This document shows positions 13,201 to 24,952 of a DNA stretch of 64,000 bases, one piece after another (position 1 is the stretch's first letter; every line of letters begins with the position of its first letter). The notes below the pieces were generated by a model. The model saw only the letters and a list, made by a program, of their open reading frames with translations. It was not told the origin of the DNA and did no database searches. The translations under genes and the position numbers were made by a program. Source of the DNA: Paramacrobiotus metropolitanus (lineage: Eukaryota > Tardigrada > Eutardigrada > Parachela > Macrobiotidae); assembly GCF_019649055.1 (NCBI RefSeq), contig NW_026570370.1:62001-126000 (forward strand), given 5' to 3'.

Positions 13201-13854
13201 AATTACGCGCCGGCAGAAACGACCGGACACGAAATTTCACTCTGGCAGAATCGTCCTTACACTCAGGTAAAACGACCGGACACGAAATTACACTCCGGCA
13301 GAAACGACCGGACACGAAATTACTCTCCGGCAGAAGCGATTGGATACGAAATTACGCGCCGGCAGAAACGACCGGACACGAAATTTCACTCTGGCAGAAT
13401 CGTCCTTACACTCCGGCAGAAACGACCGGACACGAAATTACACTCCGGCAGAAACGACCGGACACGAAATTACTCTCCGGCAGAAGCGACGGATATACGA
13501 AATTACGCCGGCAGAAACGACCGGACACGAAATTTCACTCTGGCAGAATCGTCCTTACACCTGGCAGAAACGACCGGACACGAAATTACACTCCGGCAGA
13601 AACGACCGGACACGAAATTACTCTCCGGCAGAAGCGACCGGATACGAAATTACGCGCCGGCAGAAACGACCGGACACGAAATTTCACTCTGGCAGAATAG
13701 TCCTTACACTCAGGCAGAAACGACCGGATACGAATTTACATTCGTTCGTTTTGTTTGCGACTGCAAGAGCAAAAAAAACTTGTAGGGCAAAATTTACGGC
13801 GGTCGTTTTGGACGGTTTAGAGGCTGAAACGACCGGTCGTTTTGGACTGTTACA
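10267..13854. mobile_element. Large foldback element with satellite interior, about 3.6 kb
   Basis: The outer ends are inverted copies about 190-210 bp long, starting TGTAACMGTCCAAAACGACC at both ends. They run through CAGCCTCTAAACCGTCC, CCGTAAATTTTGCCCTAC and CGCAAACAAAACGAA. Inside lies a tandem array. The first few units (10420-10545) are in the opposite orientation to the rest (10546-13740), so the arrays themselves are the inner part of very unequal inverted arms. No transposase frame is seen, so the element would be non-autonomous. This architecture (long inverted arms built of tandem repeats) is that of Foldback/Galileo-like elements. Only an imperfect candidate target duplication (CAATATGTG and CAAATGTG) flanks it. 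Confidence 0.75.
10420..13745. repeat. Higher-order satellite of 32-bp and 22-bp units
   Basis: The basic unit is GGCAGAAACGACCGGACACG followed by AAATTACACTCC (32 bp). Four flavours alternate in a fixed order: ending ACACTCC, ACTCTCC, ACGCGCC (with AAGCGACCGGATACG) and TTCACTCT. A short 22-bp unit GGCAGAATCGTCCTTACACTCC follows. A full cycle is about 150 bp, and some cycles lack one unit, giving about 118 bp. The cycle repeats some twenty times with few substitutions. Long open frames through the array arise from its composition and are not called as genes. Confidence 0.9.
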
Positions 13855-15385
13855 AATGTGTTCTGCGCCGATGAAAGCTTTTATACGTGGCAGGAATCAT
13901 TGCAAGTACTCTTAGAAGATCAGTTATTATAATAGCTTATAGCCTTGTAAGGTACGGAAAATGGCATCAGGGTTATCGGGCTGGCTGCGGGTGATGGCAA
14001 GCTTTCAAGTTTTTTTAAGGCTGCCACGCGCATATAATTTCCAGGCAAACGCGTTGCCCCAGTGGGAAGAAGCGGTCCTGAGAACTGCCCTTTACTATCT
14101 TGTGCAAACTAAACTTGGTAATCGCCGTCATGTTGGCACTACCGCTTAGAACTATGATGTTTGTAAAAGCGGTGTCGTATCCCAGCTTCCGTGTGAGATC
14201 ACCTAAAGAAGGGCTTTTTTCAGCTCTTGCAGGGATCGCGCAAACTTAACATGAAGCCGTCTTCGGTGGCTGGTGTATTCTCCGAAATGTTTTCGCCGAA
14301 GCACCGTTTCAAAAGCAACTGCCACCCATCGTCCCTGGTGTTAATCTGTTACGTCTCGTAGCGATGGCAGCACCAACCTGTTTTGGCGAAAAAATTACGA
14401 AATGTTCGTGCACGGACAAAAGGCAATGGCATTCCACGTTTTATTTGATGCAACTGCACCAGCCAAACACAAAATTGAGATTTAGAAACATTATCATTTA
14501 ATTGCTCGAATGCTACGTATATAACTGTAGATTAAAATACGTACGTGCATCAATGGGTTTGATTATTTCCTGCTCACTTTATATGCTTTGCTAATATTTC
14601 AGATATGACTTATGTGTGCCTTGAAGCGGTATGCGCATATTTAATTTGCTAATTGCTGTGCGCCCCGTTCTTACTGCTACCCATACGAATACGTAAACAG
14701 TGACTTACGGTAACAACTTTTTATCAACCACAGTAGAGTAGTGTCCGTACCGAACCTTCGCATACGGTATCCTTTCCCGTAAAAGTCGCATTTTCAGAAA
14801 GAGAAAGGAAAGATATTGTTTCCGCGAAGGCTTAAGAAAAAACTGGAGGTTCGAGACATTACGGTGAGGTGAGGATCCACGTAGCGCAGCGAATGTCACC
14901 CACAAGAGAACTTGTGGTCCATCATAACAGCATTAAGAGCTTGCACTTCACATTGGTTCTTGTTTTGCATTACCTCAATTTACCTGCAGATGCATTGCAT
15001 TATTTCGTTGTATCATATATGTCTTTTCGTATTTGGAGAAGTCTTTTGCGCTGATTTGTCAGATATTAGTGAAGAAAAAACACTTGCAAATGCTCAGATA
15101 AGCAACCTTGGAAACTTTTTACAACTATGTAATAAAAGGCAAAAAACATTAGCAAAATATATTATGAAAATATAAAATCCTGCAGCGAGCCTGTATGATA
15201 AAAAGAAGAATAAAGGCAGCCACTAGCAAAATCGTTAAACAGCCCGTAATATGTTTGGTTGTTGCAGTCAATTTCATGGCGCGTGTTGAAAATTGCCAGG
15301 TCTAAAGTAATGCTAATGCATTGTACATATTACACATCAGCTGTGCGTTTTTACGGAAACCGTATCCCTTGATTTGTGCATTTCT
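13855..15385. other. Intergenic
   Basis: No gene is supported. The short frames at 13961-14149, 14705-14905 and 14869-15175 have no splice sites, no recognisable domain and low-complexity translation. Confidence 0.4.
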
Positions 15386-15510
15386 GTTCAGAGTGCATAT
15401 CATATGCCACCGGAAGTCCTTTCCGAGGCACTACATTCTCCGGATATCCGCTCGCAAATTACGGTCAAAAGATGAGTTATTCTCGCAGAGACAGATGGTA
15501 TAAGAGTACT
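15386..15510 (+). pseudogene. Orphan F-box exon of the gene C type
   Basis: This stretch matches exon 2 of gene C (56214-56304) and the first bases of its downstream intron. It encodes MPPEVLSEALHSPDIRSQ then ITVKR, against MAPEVLSEALHSLDIHSQ then VTAKR in gene C. The similarity continues past the exon end into CGCAGAGACAG. The donor has changed from GTGAGC to ATGAGT (15472). No other exon of the family is nearby. It is therefore an isolated, splice-dead gene fragment left by duplication. Confidence 0.7.
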
Positions 15511-15999
15511 GCTTGACAATTTATTTTATGCGATTTATACAAATCCAGTACTCATTAAGAATTATTAAAAAACTGCTTCCAGTTAATAGTTGCCTGTGAA
15601 TGCAAAGTGCGCTCGCTGCTGTCTTGCTGGGCGTCTCGCTGTGACGCCTTCGTAACAATATATCTAATCAGATTACTAAATGAAAGATGCAATATGAGCT
15701 GTCCTCATTTCAGTGAGAAAAATAACTGGACGTTCATAACATGAAACCAAACGGAAATAGGCTCCTTTAATAGCTCCATCTTTATGAAACCAATTTCGCT
15801 GAAAATTATTCAAAACACCATATTGCGTTCTAAGCATGTCAGCGGTTTCCTATCGACCGTGAATTTTTCCATTCAAGCAGTCCAAATTCCCGATCCATGT
15901 TATCTGAGTGTAGATTCCCGCTGTTCGAACAGTAGAATCCTCTACTCCACAGGTTCACCAAAAATTTAATTTTTATACGATGTATTAACCTTATTAACA

Positions 16000-17412
16000 A
16001 TGTATTATTCCAACGTCACAGTGCTCTTGAACACCACAGGCAACCACTCCATCTCCGATTCGTCCTTCGGTACGCTGCGTCGTGCCGCCACGGGATGGAC
16101 ACCGCTGCTTATAGTGAAACTGATTATATCCATCTTGTCGCTGTTTTTTAACACCGCCGTCCTTCTCGTCCACTGCTTCATCCCGGCGTACATCGACCCC
16201 TTCAGCGTGTACCTGCTGGCGCTGTTCCTTTCCAACCTCTTCTACATTCTCCTTTCGCGCCCCATCGCAGTCCTGGACGAACTGTACGGAATTTACCCGG
16301 CGGCCGGTTATCCCGTCTGCTTTCTGTTCATGTACAACAAAGTCAGCAGCGTCATTCCGGTCTTGCTGCACGTCCTTATCTCCCTCAACCGGGTGTGTAA
16401 CGACTACAAGTGATTTTGTCTAACTGCTCGCAACAATACCGACTGATGGAGAATGACCTTGATCGACTAAAAACTCAAATTAATGAGAAGATCGCGGTTT
16501 TTTAATCGCTGTTTTAAAACTTCATGCTTTAATTAACATTAGGCGACGCCAGGGAGCATCAGCGTAATAATAAGCGCAGAAAAATATGATATAAGCAATT
16601 AGAGCGGTATTAAAAAATGGGGTATGTGACCGTATGTCAGTAGAAAATAAGCATACAAAGATGAATCATACGCAACTAGCGCTAAGGACGTTATTGCATT
16701 GCCTGATGTTACTAATTTACTAGCTAATGCGCTGCCATTAAGAACTTAGCTACTCTAATTATCTAATAAAAGCACTGCGTGGGCCATATAATTTTACCGT
16801 TAACAGGTATGGGCCGTGACCTTTCCCATCTCCTACCGCGAGCGCCACACTAAACGCCTGGCCGTGTTCATCTGTATTGGCGTCGTTGTCTACGTCCATC
16901 TGTTAAATTTGCCGCCATTTTTGGTCGATCAGCTGCTGCATTATCCGGCCATCTACGCCAAGTACCAGGATTGCGGGCATATTTCTCCCAACTTCCTGGA
17001 TTTTAATAAAGCCGATGACATTATCAATCGTCTGCTCCCGATGCTGATTGTCATGGTAGCGTATGCGTTCATTATTGTTAAACTGTGGCTAAAGAGACAT
17101 TCACGTCGCCGCAGCATACCGATTAGCTTAAAGAAGTTGCCGGCTAGGAAGAAAAGTTCCAAGCAGAATCCACAACCCACCGCTGCACAGCCGTCGCCCC
17201 CGAAGAAAACCGTTAAACCCTTCGTCGTCTTAACGCTGACGACGATCAGTGTGGTGGTCTGCTGGGCGCCGATACAGGTGTTCTTCTTCATGGGTTTGTT
17301 CCTCCACATTGGTTTGCCCACCATCGTCTTAACCATCGTGACCACGCTGTATTCGCTGCAGATGATCTTTGATCCACTGGTGTGGATCGGCAGCTTGCGC
17401 AGCGACAATTAG
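16000..17412 (+). CDS. Orphan class A-like G protein-coupled receptor, two exons
   Basis: Exons are 16000-16392 and 16807-17412 (intron 414 bp, donor GTGTGT, acceptor TTAACAG, phase 0), giving 332 residues. The N-terminus has N-glycosylation sequons (NVT, NTT, NHS). Seven hydrophobic segments follow, starting near LLIVKLIISILSLFFN. The end of TM3 reads SLNR-VWAV in place of a classical DRY. TM6 has CWAPIQ. TM7 ends FDPLVWIGS, a variant of NPxxY. There is a basic, Ser/Pro-rich third loop. It is a plasma-membrane receptor of unknown ligand. The intron position was fixed by comparison with the intronless paralogue at 45953-46954, which reads straight through SLNRVWAV. It is probably intact. Confidence 0.85.
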
Positions 17413-18639
17413 GATACTATCCGAAACTTCACAAAATGAGTTATCTCGTGAATCAATTTTAAAACAGCGGTTGGCTCGTCACTAACTTCGCGGATAACGA
17501 AAACGCAGTTATTAGCTTGCTTGAAATATTTTGCGAGTTATTGCTTGCTTTACCATTCCAGACTAAAGGTCTCTCACTTTTGTGCTCGATTACGAATTTG
17601 CGATATTTTTTGGGCAAATAATCTGTGAGTACAACGCTTGTACACGCTTGTACACGAAACATTCGGTTGAGGAGTTATTGATGGAATAAAACTGCAAACT
17701 TTCAAACGCACAGGCGTACACCAAAAGCCTCATATGCATCAGTCCTCTTCAAAATTTGCCTGAAAATGCTGATAGCCTTGAACATCGCTTCCACTGGCCA
17801 ACTATGTTCGGCCTTTTTGGAAGCGTTTGCCAGATTAAATATAAAAACGGTTTTATGACCAATGACTACCTTGCCGGACACGGAAATATAGCAGAAGTGC
17901 TTTTTTTATAAATGTAACCATTGCTTGCCGTAACTGTAGTAATGTACTCGCATGTTGGCAATTAGTTTACTAATTCTGTCGCTTTCCTTTTTGAAAAATG
18001 CATTTACAGGAAAACTAACTGAACTTTTACGGTCGAATTAAAATATGTGCCAGATACGATGCGCTGGAATTTTCAGGGCTGTCTTACTGCCGACTACAAG
18101 TTTTGGTGAAGCTTTGAATGTAAACCCGGCTGAAATTGTCTTCAACTCTGCAGATTACTTACTCCATATTAAAAAAATACTGTATCGGAATAACATCCCT
18201 TGGAAATGGTCTTATGTCACGCCACACTCACAATGATGCACGATGTCCTTGACATCATCGGCGGCATTAAATTTCAATCGTAAATTCAAAAATCATGTCA
18301 GTTTTTAGCAAGAAACAAGAACAGCACATTATTTTGATATTAATCCGGAAGAGAAATTTGCGATCATTAGTTAGTAAAGTTCGTTGTCTTTAAATGTTGT
18401 GAGCTACGAAAAGGAATCCTTCCGACAACATCCTGCGAAGGTTCGCAAGATTCAACACCTTCGGTTAGCAAAATTAATGTTAAATCGCTACAGTGCAATA
18501 AATTAAATGTATGTAATTTATTGCAGTGGTCTAAGCGAATTTTTCGATGACTCCTTCATCTGCGAGAATTGACGTGCTCTGTTTCCGGTAGTCCTTTGAC
18601 AAGTGGTTTTACAGAGAGAATTGCAACGTATGTTTACAT
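17413..18639. other. Intergenic
   Basis: I see no gene or clear repeat here. Short frames at 17459-17662 and 18045-18236 have no supporting features. Confidence 0.4.
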
Positions 18640-19055
18640 TAGATTTGACATTGTATCTGTCCGGAAGCAAGGACTGACGTGTACAACATTCTGACAACGG
18701 GAACAGCATTCTGTCAGAATGTTGTACCCGTCGATGCCTGCTTCCGGATTACTGTCAGAATGAATCTGACAGGGATTACTGTTTTATCGATCGTGTTCGT
18801 TGCGACAGTTACCCGTACAACGGCATTATTACACTTCCAAGTCCAATTTTTCCAATGGATTTCCGGCGACAAATTGTCGCCAGAATTGAATTCGGAAAAC
18901 TGGATTTGTAAGTCTGGAATTATGTGATGTGGGGCTATATCTGCGACCCAAAACCTGCAGCGCACCGATGCGGCGCGGGAACCGAATCGACAATATCATA
19001 TTTTCCAGTAGTAGAATCGTAACGAGGTAAATGTAATACTGCTCCAAACGATCCT
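18640..19055 (+). repeat. Dispersed repeat, copy 1
   Basis: This sequence has an inverted relative at 43450-43812. Shared blocks in order are GTATCTRTCCGG, ATTCTGTCAGAATGTTGTAC, GATCGTKTTCGTTGC, a CAATTYGTCGCC-like GGCGAC block and CGATRCGGCGC. Overall identity is roughly 65-75 percent by eye. A small hairpin (TTCTGACA/TGTCAGAA) lies near 18686-18724. Neither copy shows a transposase, so it may be a non-autonomous element or part of a larger unrecognised one. Confidence 0.6.
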
Positions 19056-19149
19056 CCGGCCAAGCATCCATAGTATATCAGGATGACTACAAAATGATGA
19101 CGGCTACAAAATTGGAAATAAACTCCAATAATATACTTTATCTGGCGGA

Positions 19150-19725
19150 GCTTTATATGAAACGCTCTAGTACTGCTGGAAGACACCCGCGTCATGGCGG
19201 CCTGAACAGTATCGCCTGTAGAGCTTTGGTGTCAGCCGGCATACCTGCTAAACTGGAGCCGCGGGGAACATCCCACACGTCGGATCGTCGTCCAGATGGG
19301 TGCACATCCTGGTCGGTTGGAAACGCGGTATGTGCGTGGCGTGGGACGTCACCCGCGTCGATACCGTCGCCGCGTCCCACTTGAAAACCACGTCAGCTGT
19401 AGCTGACGTGGATTTCAGCTGACGGCACCATTTTATCATCGGCCTGCGCTGGATCCGCCGCAGCGCAGGCCGATGATGAAATGGTGCGACTGTATTTGTA
19501 TCTGGTTGGAAGATAAATCTTCGCACCATTAGCCTTCGAAACTCTCGGACCGTAGGGAAAGTCGGCCAACGCTTTAGTAAAAGAAATCGGCAAGCGACTC
19601 CAGCTGCAGACAGGTGAACCTCGTTCCCATGAGTTCTTTGGCCAGCGATTATCGCTCGAAATTCAACGCGGCAACGCCGCTTGTGTACTCGGAACAATGG
19701 AAGGTTCGGCAGCATTAAACGAGAT
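19150..19725 (+). pseudogene. Decayed endonuclease end of a non-LTR retrotransposon
   Basis: Translated with frame changes, this stretch follows the C-terminus of the retrotransposon protein at 48168-50996. Pieces in order are GRHPRHGGLN, RALVSAG, DRRPDG, CVAWDVTRVDTVAASHL, APLAFETLG, EIGKRLQLQTGE and RLSLEIQRGNAACVLGT. The intact element has GRIPRHEHLN, RALGSAK, GKRPDG, LVWDVTVADTF, QPVALETMG, REQTGE and RLSIEIQRGNAACVLGT. So the R-PD and WDVT parts of a restriction-like endonuclease are present, but frameshifts and at least two stops break it. It is a 5'-truncated insertion of a related, older lineage. Confidence 0.75.
19388..19487. repeat. Two adjacent inverted repeats inside the retrotransposon remnant
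   Basis: CCACGTCAGCT and AGCTGACGTGG face each other across 2 bp (19388-19411). Next, a 27-bp arm starting GCACCATTTTATCATCGG (19425) is mirrored at 19461-19487 with one mismatch around a 9-bp loop. The right arm is the one that fits the retrotransposon reading frame, so the left arm appears to be an inverted duplication inserted into the remnant. Confidence 0.65.
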
Positions 19726-19904
19726 TTTGTTGCTTTGAATTGTGATGAACTATTTTTGATCTGTTTTATACTGGAATTTTATGAAATAAAAAATACCACT
19801 GCAGATCAAGTCGAGGCAGGGCAGCTTGTCAAAGCCGGCAAAGTACCAGCGATTAAAGGTAAGAATCTGGAAAATTTAACAGCGAGACATGGAAGATTAT
19901 CTCG

Positions 19905-19951
19905 TTGGCCAAATTTTGATTCATAAACTGTATGAATCAAGATTTGGCCAA
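19905..19951. repeat. Inverted repeat, 21-bp arms
   Basis: TTGGCCAAATTTTGATTCAT is mirrored by ATGAATCAAGATTTGGCCAA with a 5-bp loop and one mismatch. It is free-standing, with no recognised element around it. Confidence 0.7.
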
Positions 19952-22900
19952 TGGAGGGCCCTTCCGCCGTTCGGTCCAGCGAATCATTTAAACATTATCA
20001 TTTGCCAAAGCTGCCCAAAACGGCAAAGATTGCATGTTACATTGAAATATGTACTTTGCAGTAATTAAACCGCCGTCGTCCTCTGGCAGTAGGACAGCTG
20101 AGATATCGCCGCAATGCGGGGTGCAAGGTCAACCGGAAATATTTCTGGTAGAGTTATACTATTTTTAAAACATCTGGTTCTGATCAATAACGTTGCCTTT
20201 AATGTCGTGCTAAGTGACCTTCATACTTGGGGGCAAAGTAAAGAAAGAAACATGACCTTCGTATTTGTTTGTCGTACTTCGGCTGTAGCAACATGGATTT
20301 GTGATATTTGTATTATCTTTCTGTTTTTATGTCATTCCACATCCGGGTTTGTTATTGTTCATGTCTTGAAGTACTTGAAGTACTTGAAGACGAGACATTG
20401 CTGTTAATGTTTATGTGTTGATTCGTGTTTCCTGCCCATACTCCATGTTAAATGCTTCGTTTCTTGAGTTTCTAAAATCCGCGTAGCTGTCCCTTTCATT
20501 TTTTTTGCGGTTAAATAAAAAATCGTAGTCCCAACTGGCATAATTATTCTTTGGCAAATGGTAGTACTCGTACTATGTAGTAGCCAAGTTGTCTGTCAAC
20601 CAGATAAGCTAATAGTCGGTGTGCCCGCGATGAATGCCGGATCACAAAAGCTTCCCGATTCCATCTCCCAGAGTAAGAGTAAACAGGTTACAACACCGTT
20701 TATCTCGATGTACTTAACACCGATGGCTTGTGCGTGTACCACAGACGCGGACTCGCATCAGGCTTTATACGATGCTTTTGGATGTCCGTTTGCAGACTGT
20801 ATAGTGCACAAGTTGTTAAGCAAATGACAGTGCTCTTGTATTGGCTGTTAATTTGTTCCCTGCTTATGTACACATCGTTTATCGACGGAGGATATGCTAG
20901 CCAACGCAGATTTTTGCCCGATAGCCTTATCAAGGTTTTAATTTGCAATCGGTTTGCCGCAGGAGCATACGAACTACTCTGTATGCGGTGTTTTTAAGCG
21001 GCGGGAAGCGCCGAAAAATTACCGACCCCAGACGTTACCAAACTATAAAGAATAAGTCGTACCACTCACTGTGTTGCATTGTTTTGCACTATTCGAGAAA
21101 GCGTCATAATAATAGCAACGTCTAACGAAGCAAGCAGTAAAAAACGCGATCCACATGTCTTTATTAAGTACCTTCGTCCTGATCGGTGGCAGCTAGCTGT
21201 CAGTTTTAACGGAAACCTGCGACGAGCTAATGAGGCGATGTAATTTTCTGTGGTTGGAATGACATTACTGGCGCTGGGGAGCGAAGCAAAGAGGTTGGCC
21301 CGTACCGGAGAGCCGGATTAACCAAGCAATCGCCGAAAAGAAATGTCGGTACAGTTTTGTGCATGTAAATAAGTTTTAATAGTTAACTTATTTACATGTT
21401 GGTTACATAGTACCGCTGCAGGACGGATGAAGAGTATGGACATTGGCACACGAAGCTGAACGAACGTTGACCGTTTCCCAGGACTCACGACGGTTTCTTT
21501 ATGGCGGCATGGAGCACTTTCCAAGGCAAATTATGCCAGTCGCTCGTCGTTCCACAGCGTCACTCTGCTACATCCACCACCGAGGTAATCTCCCTTCATT
21601 GCAACCGTTACCAGATTCGCCCAATGCGATAAAATAACGCGATGCCAGCTTTCCTGGCGATAGGTCTGCAGATGGGCATTGTCTCAAATGCAGCATCTAA
21701 TTTTCTTCTGTCAGAATTAGTTACCGCTTTCGATCTGCAATGCGCTGGTGGCTTTTGTGGAGCATTTCAACGGTAGCGCGCTAGCAGGTGGTTACAGAAC
21801 TGTGTAGAAGAAGCACTGCGTGTTTTGCTGGATGGAACTGAATTCTTGCGTAAAAGTGACTGCCACGAATTCGGCGCTGTTTGATACGGTTTGCTACAAT
21901 TAATTACTTTGATCTGAACGGTGCAGTGCTCAGAGTTGTGCAGTGCTCAGAGTGGTGCAGTGCTTGGTTTTCTGTTGCCTGTTGATCAGGGGCATTTTTT
22001 AAGAAACGCCGTTTTTATCATATCCATGTGCGGGATAAATTTGGAAGCCGTCACTATAATTTTATGACAGTTAATATTTAATTGGTTTTGCGTGGATTTG
22101 GCAGAACGAAAACATTGAAAGGTCACGTCACCTCCGAGGCCGGTCGGTCCAGCATGCTAATGTGTAGGCAGTTTGCAAGATGATTAGTGATTACATTGGC
22201 GGCTTCGAGCGGAACAGTGAAGTGAGGCAGGGTATTGCTATTTGGAAAACGATCAGAGAGAGCAATCGAATGAGTGCCATAAAGTCAAAAAGTAGCGGTA
22301 TAATTAGGAAGGTAGTAAAATAATGTATAATATGAAAGCAAGTAAAATAATCAGATAACGTACGCAAGGATGTCGACCTTATGAATCAGTACAGATGCAA
22401 TATCATAGAAAAATCTATATGACATAAAATCTATATGTGACACTAGAGAGCTGTGAAAAAAATAGCGCAAATGAGTAAATAACGCATTTGTTGCCGTCTT
22501 ATTTTAATACAATGAACGGTACGGGTTGCTGTTTACGGCGAGAATCCGCAACTGCAGTGTTACAGTGCATTTGCAGCTGTATCGTGCCATTACCCATCCA
22601 AATCCAGTTTAGAATGTGAATTCTGGCGAATAATGCTAAGTCGTCTGTGTTCCCAGCGGCAGCTTAATGTACTTACAGCAGCGCTTTGGATGCCGAATTT
22701 TTGCCCTAGAAACAGGAAAACGCTTTCACGTTGCGCAGACGTTTGTTGACCAATACGCGAAATGCAGAGGAGACTACCAACGCAGCTGGCATCCGTTGTC
22801 GCAGAAAACCAAACCCAGAACATTATGCTGTATACAGCTGCCTTCTGAAACACATCAAACCGACAACAGTGGAATCTTCTACTTTGAACACCTCCGAACG

Positions 22901-22998
22901 CTGAACAACTCTGAATTTTGCAAAACTTTTTTCGTACGGCGCTTCTCGTAATGTATAGCATTGGGGGGGACCTCTAAACCCGGAAAGCCACTGAACTC
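19952..22998. other. Gene-poor stretch
   Basis: No gene is supported. A hairpin with 14-bp arms (CATGTAAATAAGTT mirrored at 21385) lies at 21362-21398. Frames at 20114-20407, 20558-20997 and 22590-22961 lack recognisable domains or splice signals. Confidence 0.4.
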
Positions 22999-23125
22999 TG
23001 AACCGTGAACAGGCTGCTATGTACCGCAGTATGCGATGTGAATGAACCGTGAACAGGCTGCTATGTACCGCAGTATGCGATGTGAATGAACCGTAAACAG
23101 GCTGCTATGTACCGCAGTATTAGCC
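22999..23125. repeat. Three-copy 44-bp tandem repeat
   Basis: Units starting TGAACCGTGAACAGGCTGCT begin at 22999, 23043 and 23087. The first two are identical over most of their length, and the third has GTAAACAG and is cut short. Confidence 0.85.
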
Positions 23126-24230
23126 GTATACAAAGGGCCAATTTTTTCTTGAAATATTATTATTAATTAGGTGGAATTGGACGGTGCCCTGAAACAAAAA
23201 TTTGAATTTCATCAATACCAAATTAAAAATTGCTGTTATTCAGCTAAGTAAATTATAATCTGTCGCTTCGGTATTTCAGGTGGAATTGCTTTTTTTTACG
23301 GTAAAGATATAGGATATTCTGATCACCGCGTTCGGTGCAGACAACGGAGCGCCGAAACGCCGCACATTTGTTTTTCGGGAAATCCGTCAGCAGCTTCTTC
23401 GTAAATGAGGCGCCATTGCAGATTTAGGTTGATTTAAAGGACAGCAAGCTGGCAGCAGAACATTAAACGTTACACTTAATTCAATGCTGTATCTAAGGAT
23501 TAGTTAGCCAGCTTATTGACTTTTTACTTATTTGAGCGATTGCTTAGCGGTCGTTCAAAGTGGAATGTTTTAATATTGAGAATTTTTTCGAAACTTGAAA
23601 TAATTTCGTTAATTTGACATAGAAAGTGGAGACGAAGCCGAAGCCGAGTTGCGGCGCGAGCGAAGCTCGCTGAGCAGCAATACTGCAATTGACGTCTGCG
23701 TAACCATTTCCGGATTTCCGCTTTTAAAAAAATTTCGAACATTTTAATTAGTATACATCAGCGCATATACTGGAACGTACATGTGTTGGCTCTTGCTGAA
23801 TTAAGTTGCATTTTAGAAAAAAGACGAACAATGAGAAGGAAAAGCACTCTACAGAATGTTGCTGTCCTTTTTCATTTAAAGTGTTTAATACTTTAACAGT
23901 TCTCTGTGGCAAAAGAATGTAAAAAGCTTGACTGTTCCTTTATTGATTTGCATGCCGATTGTTGAAAACTGGGGTATAGCGTGCGGCAATGGTGCCAGTG
24001 TCCAAACGGAGTTTTCAAGTTATCTATGACAAATGTCTGTTTGTTCATAGAAGTCTGTTGACCAGGAGCATGCGCTTGAGAAAGTAAAAACCCGTCGGTT
24101 GAAAAAATGTAATATCTGTAGGTGTTCTGGTGATCGTGGCGCTATCGTGTAGCGTTAGCGTTTGTCGAACAGTGCTGGGTATAAGACAACAGCTGGTTAT
24201 ATGTCTGGCCATGTTTCGGTGTATGATGTA

Positions 24231-24273
24231 CAACTACAGGTGCGACAAGGATTACTTGTCGCACCTGTAGTTG
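24231..24273. repeat. Perfect hairpin, 19-bp arms
   Basis: CAACTACAGGTGCGACAAG is followed by GATTA and then its exact reverse complement. There are no mismatches, which suggests a recent origin. Confidence 0.9.
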
Positions 24274-24868
24274 ATTCGCATTGCCCACTCCCAATACCGG
24301 GCTGGAGCGCTTGGCGCGAGAGCTTGCGCACCACCTTCCAAGACGCTAAAGACGGGCCTGGGCCCAAATTACCAAGCGGCTGTCGCGTTAATCAAAAAAT
24401 TCTCCGGCCGGCCGCAGTATTGCAGTAGCCCGTCAAATGCTCTACGCCGATAATAATTCTATCCTTCGATATTCCACCCAGCAAAGGTCATATGAACGCT
24501 CATATGGATTATATCCCGTTCTTCAGTCGCTGATCTGTCTCTGCGGCTAGGAATAATTATAATAATATTGCAACACTGTATGTTTTCTGTTTCGCTATTT
24601 CGCCGTTTGAACCGGAATGGAAGCTGGAGCGCTTCATGGAGCTGAGCTCCATCCTTCCAGCTCAAATGTCTGGATCTGCAAAATTGGATAACCGAAAATA
24701 ACGACAAAAACACCAAAGACACCGGACTATGGAATCGTTAGGAGAGAAAGCCGTTTTTTTTACCGTCGCTTCTTTCTGACGATTCCGTTGTTTGGTTTCA
24801 AGGAGTCTTTTGATGACCTTCAAGCGGCGGCGGCGGCGGTGGTGGTGGTGGTGGGGAACGACATACCC

Positions 24869-24952
24869 ATATGAAGGCAAGTACCAGGAGTAATGTAATG
24901 ATTGATTAATCATTACGTTACTCCTCGTTATTGCATTCATATGGCAGGTTCG
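24869..24952. repeat. Inverted repeat, about 37-bp arms
   Basis: CATATGAAGGCAA..AGGAGTAATGTAATGATT is mirrored by AATCATTACGTTACTCCT..TTGCATTCATATG. The outer parts pair with a few mismatches and the inner 18 bp with one. Confidence 0.75.

Noticed and set aside
10517-13915. Long open frames in the satellite (for example 10517-10906 and 13340-13915)
   Set aside because: They arise from a stop-poor tandem unit and are interrupted irregularly by unit indels. There are no splice sites or domain features.
19094-19384. Stand-alone 96-codon gene
   Set aside because: Its second half matches the endonuclease region of the retrotransposon and continues in other frames, so it is part of a remnant.
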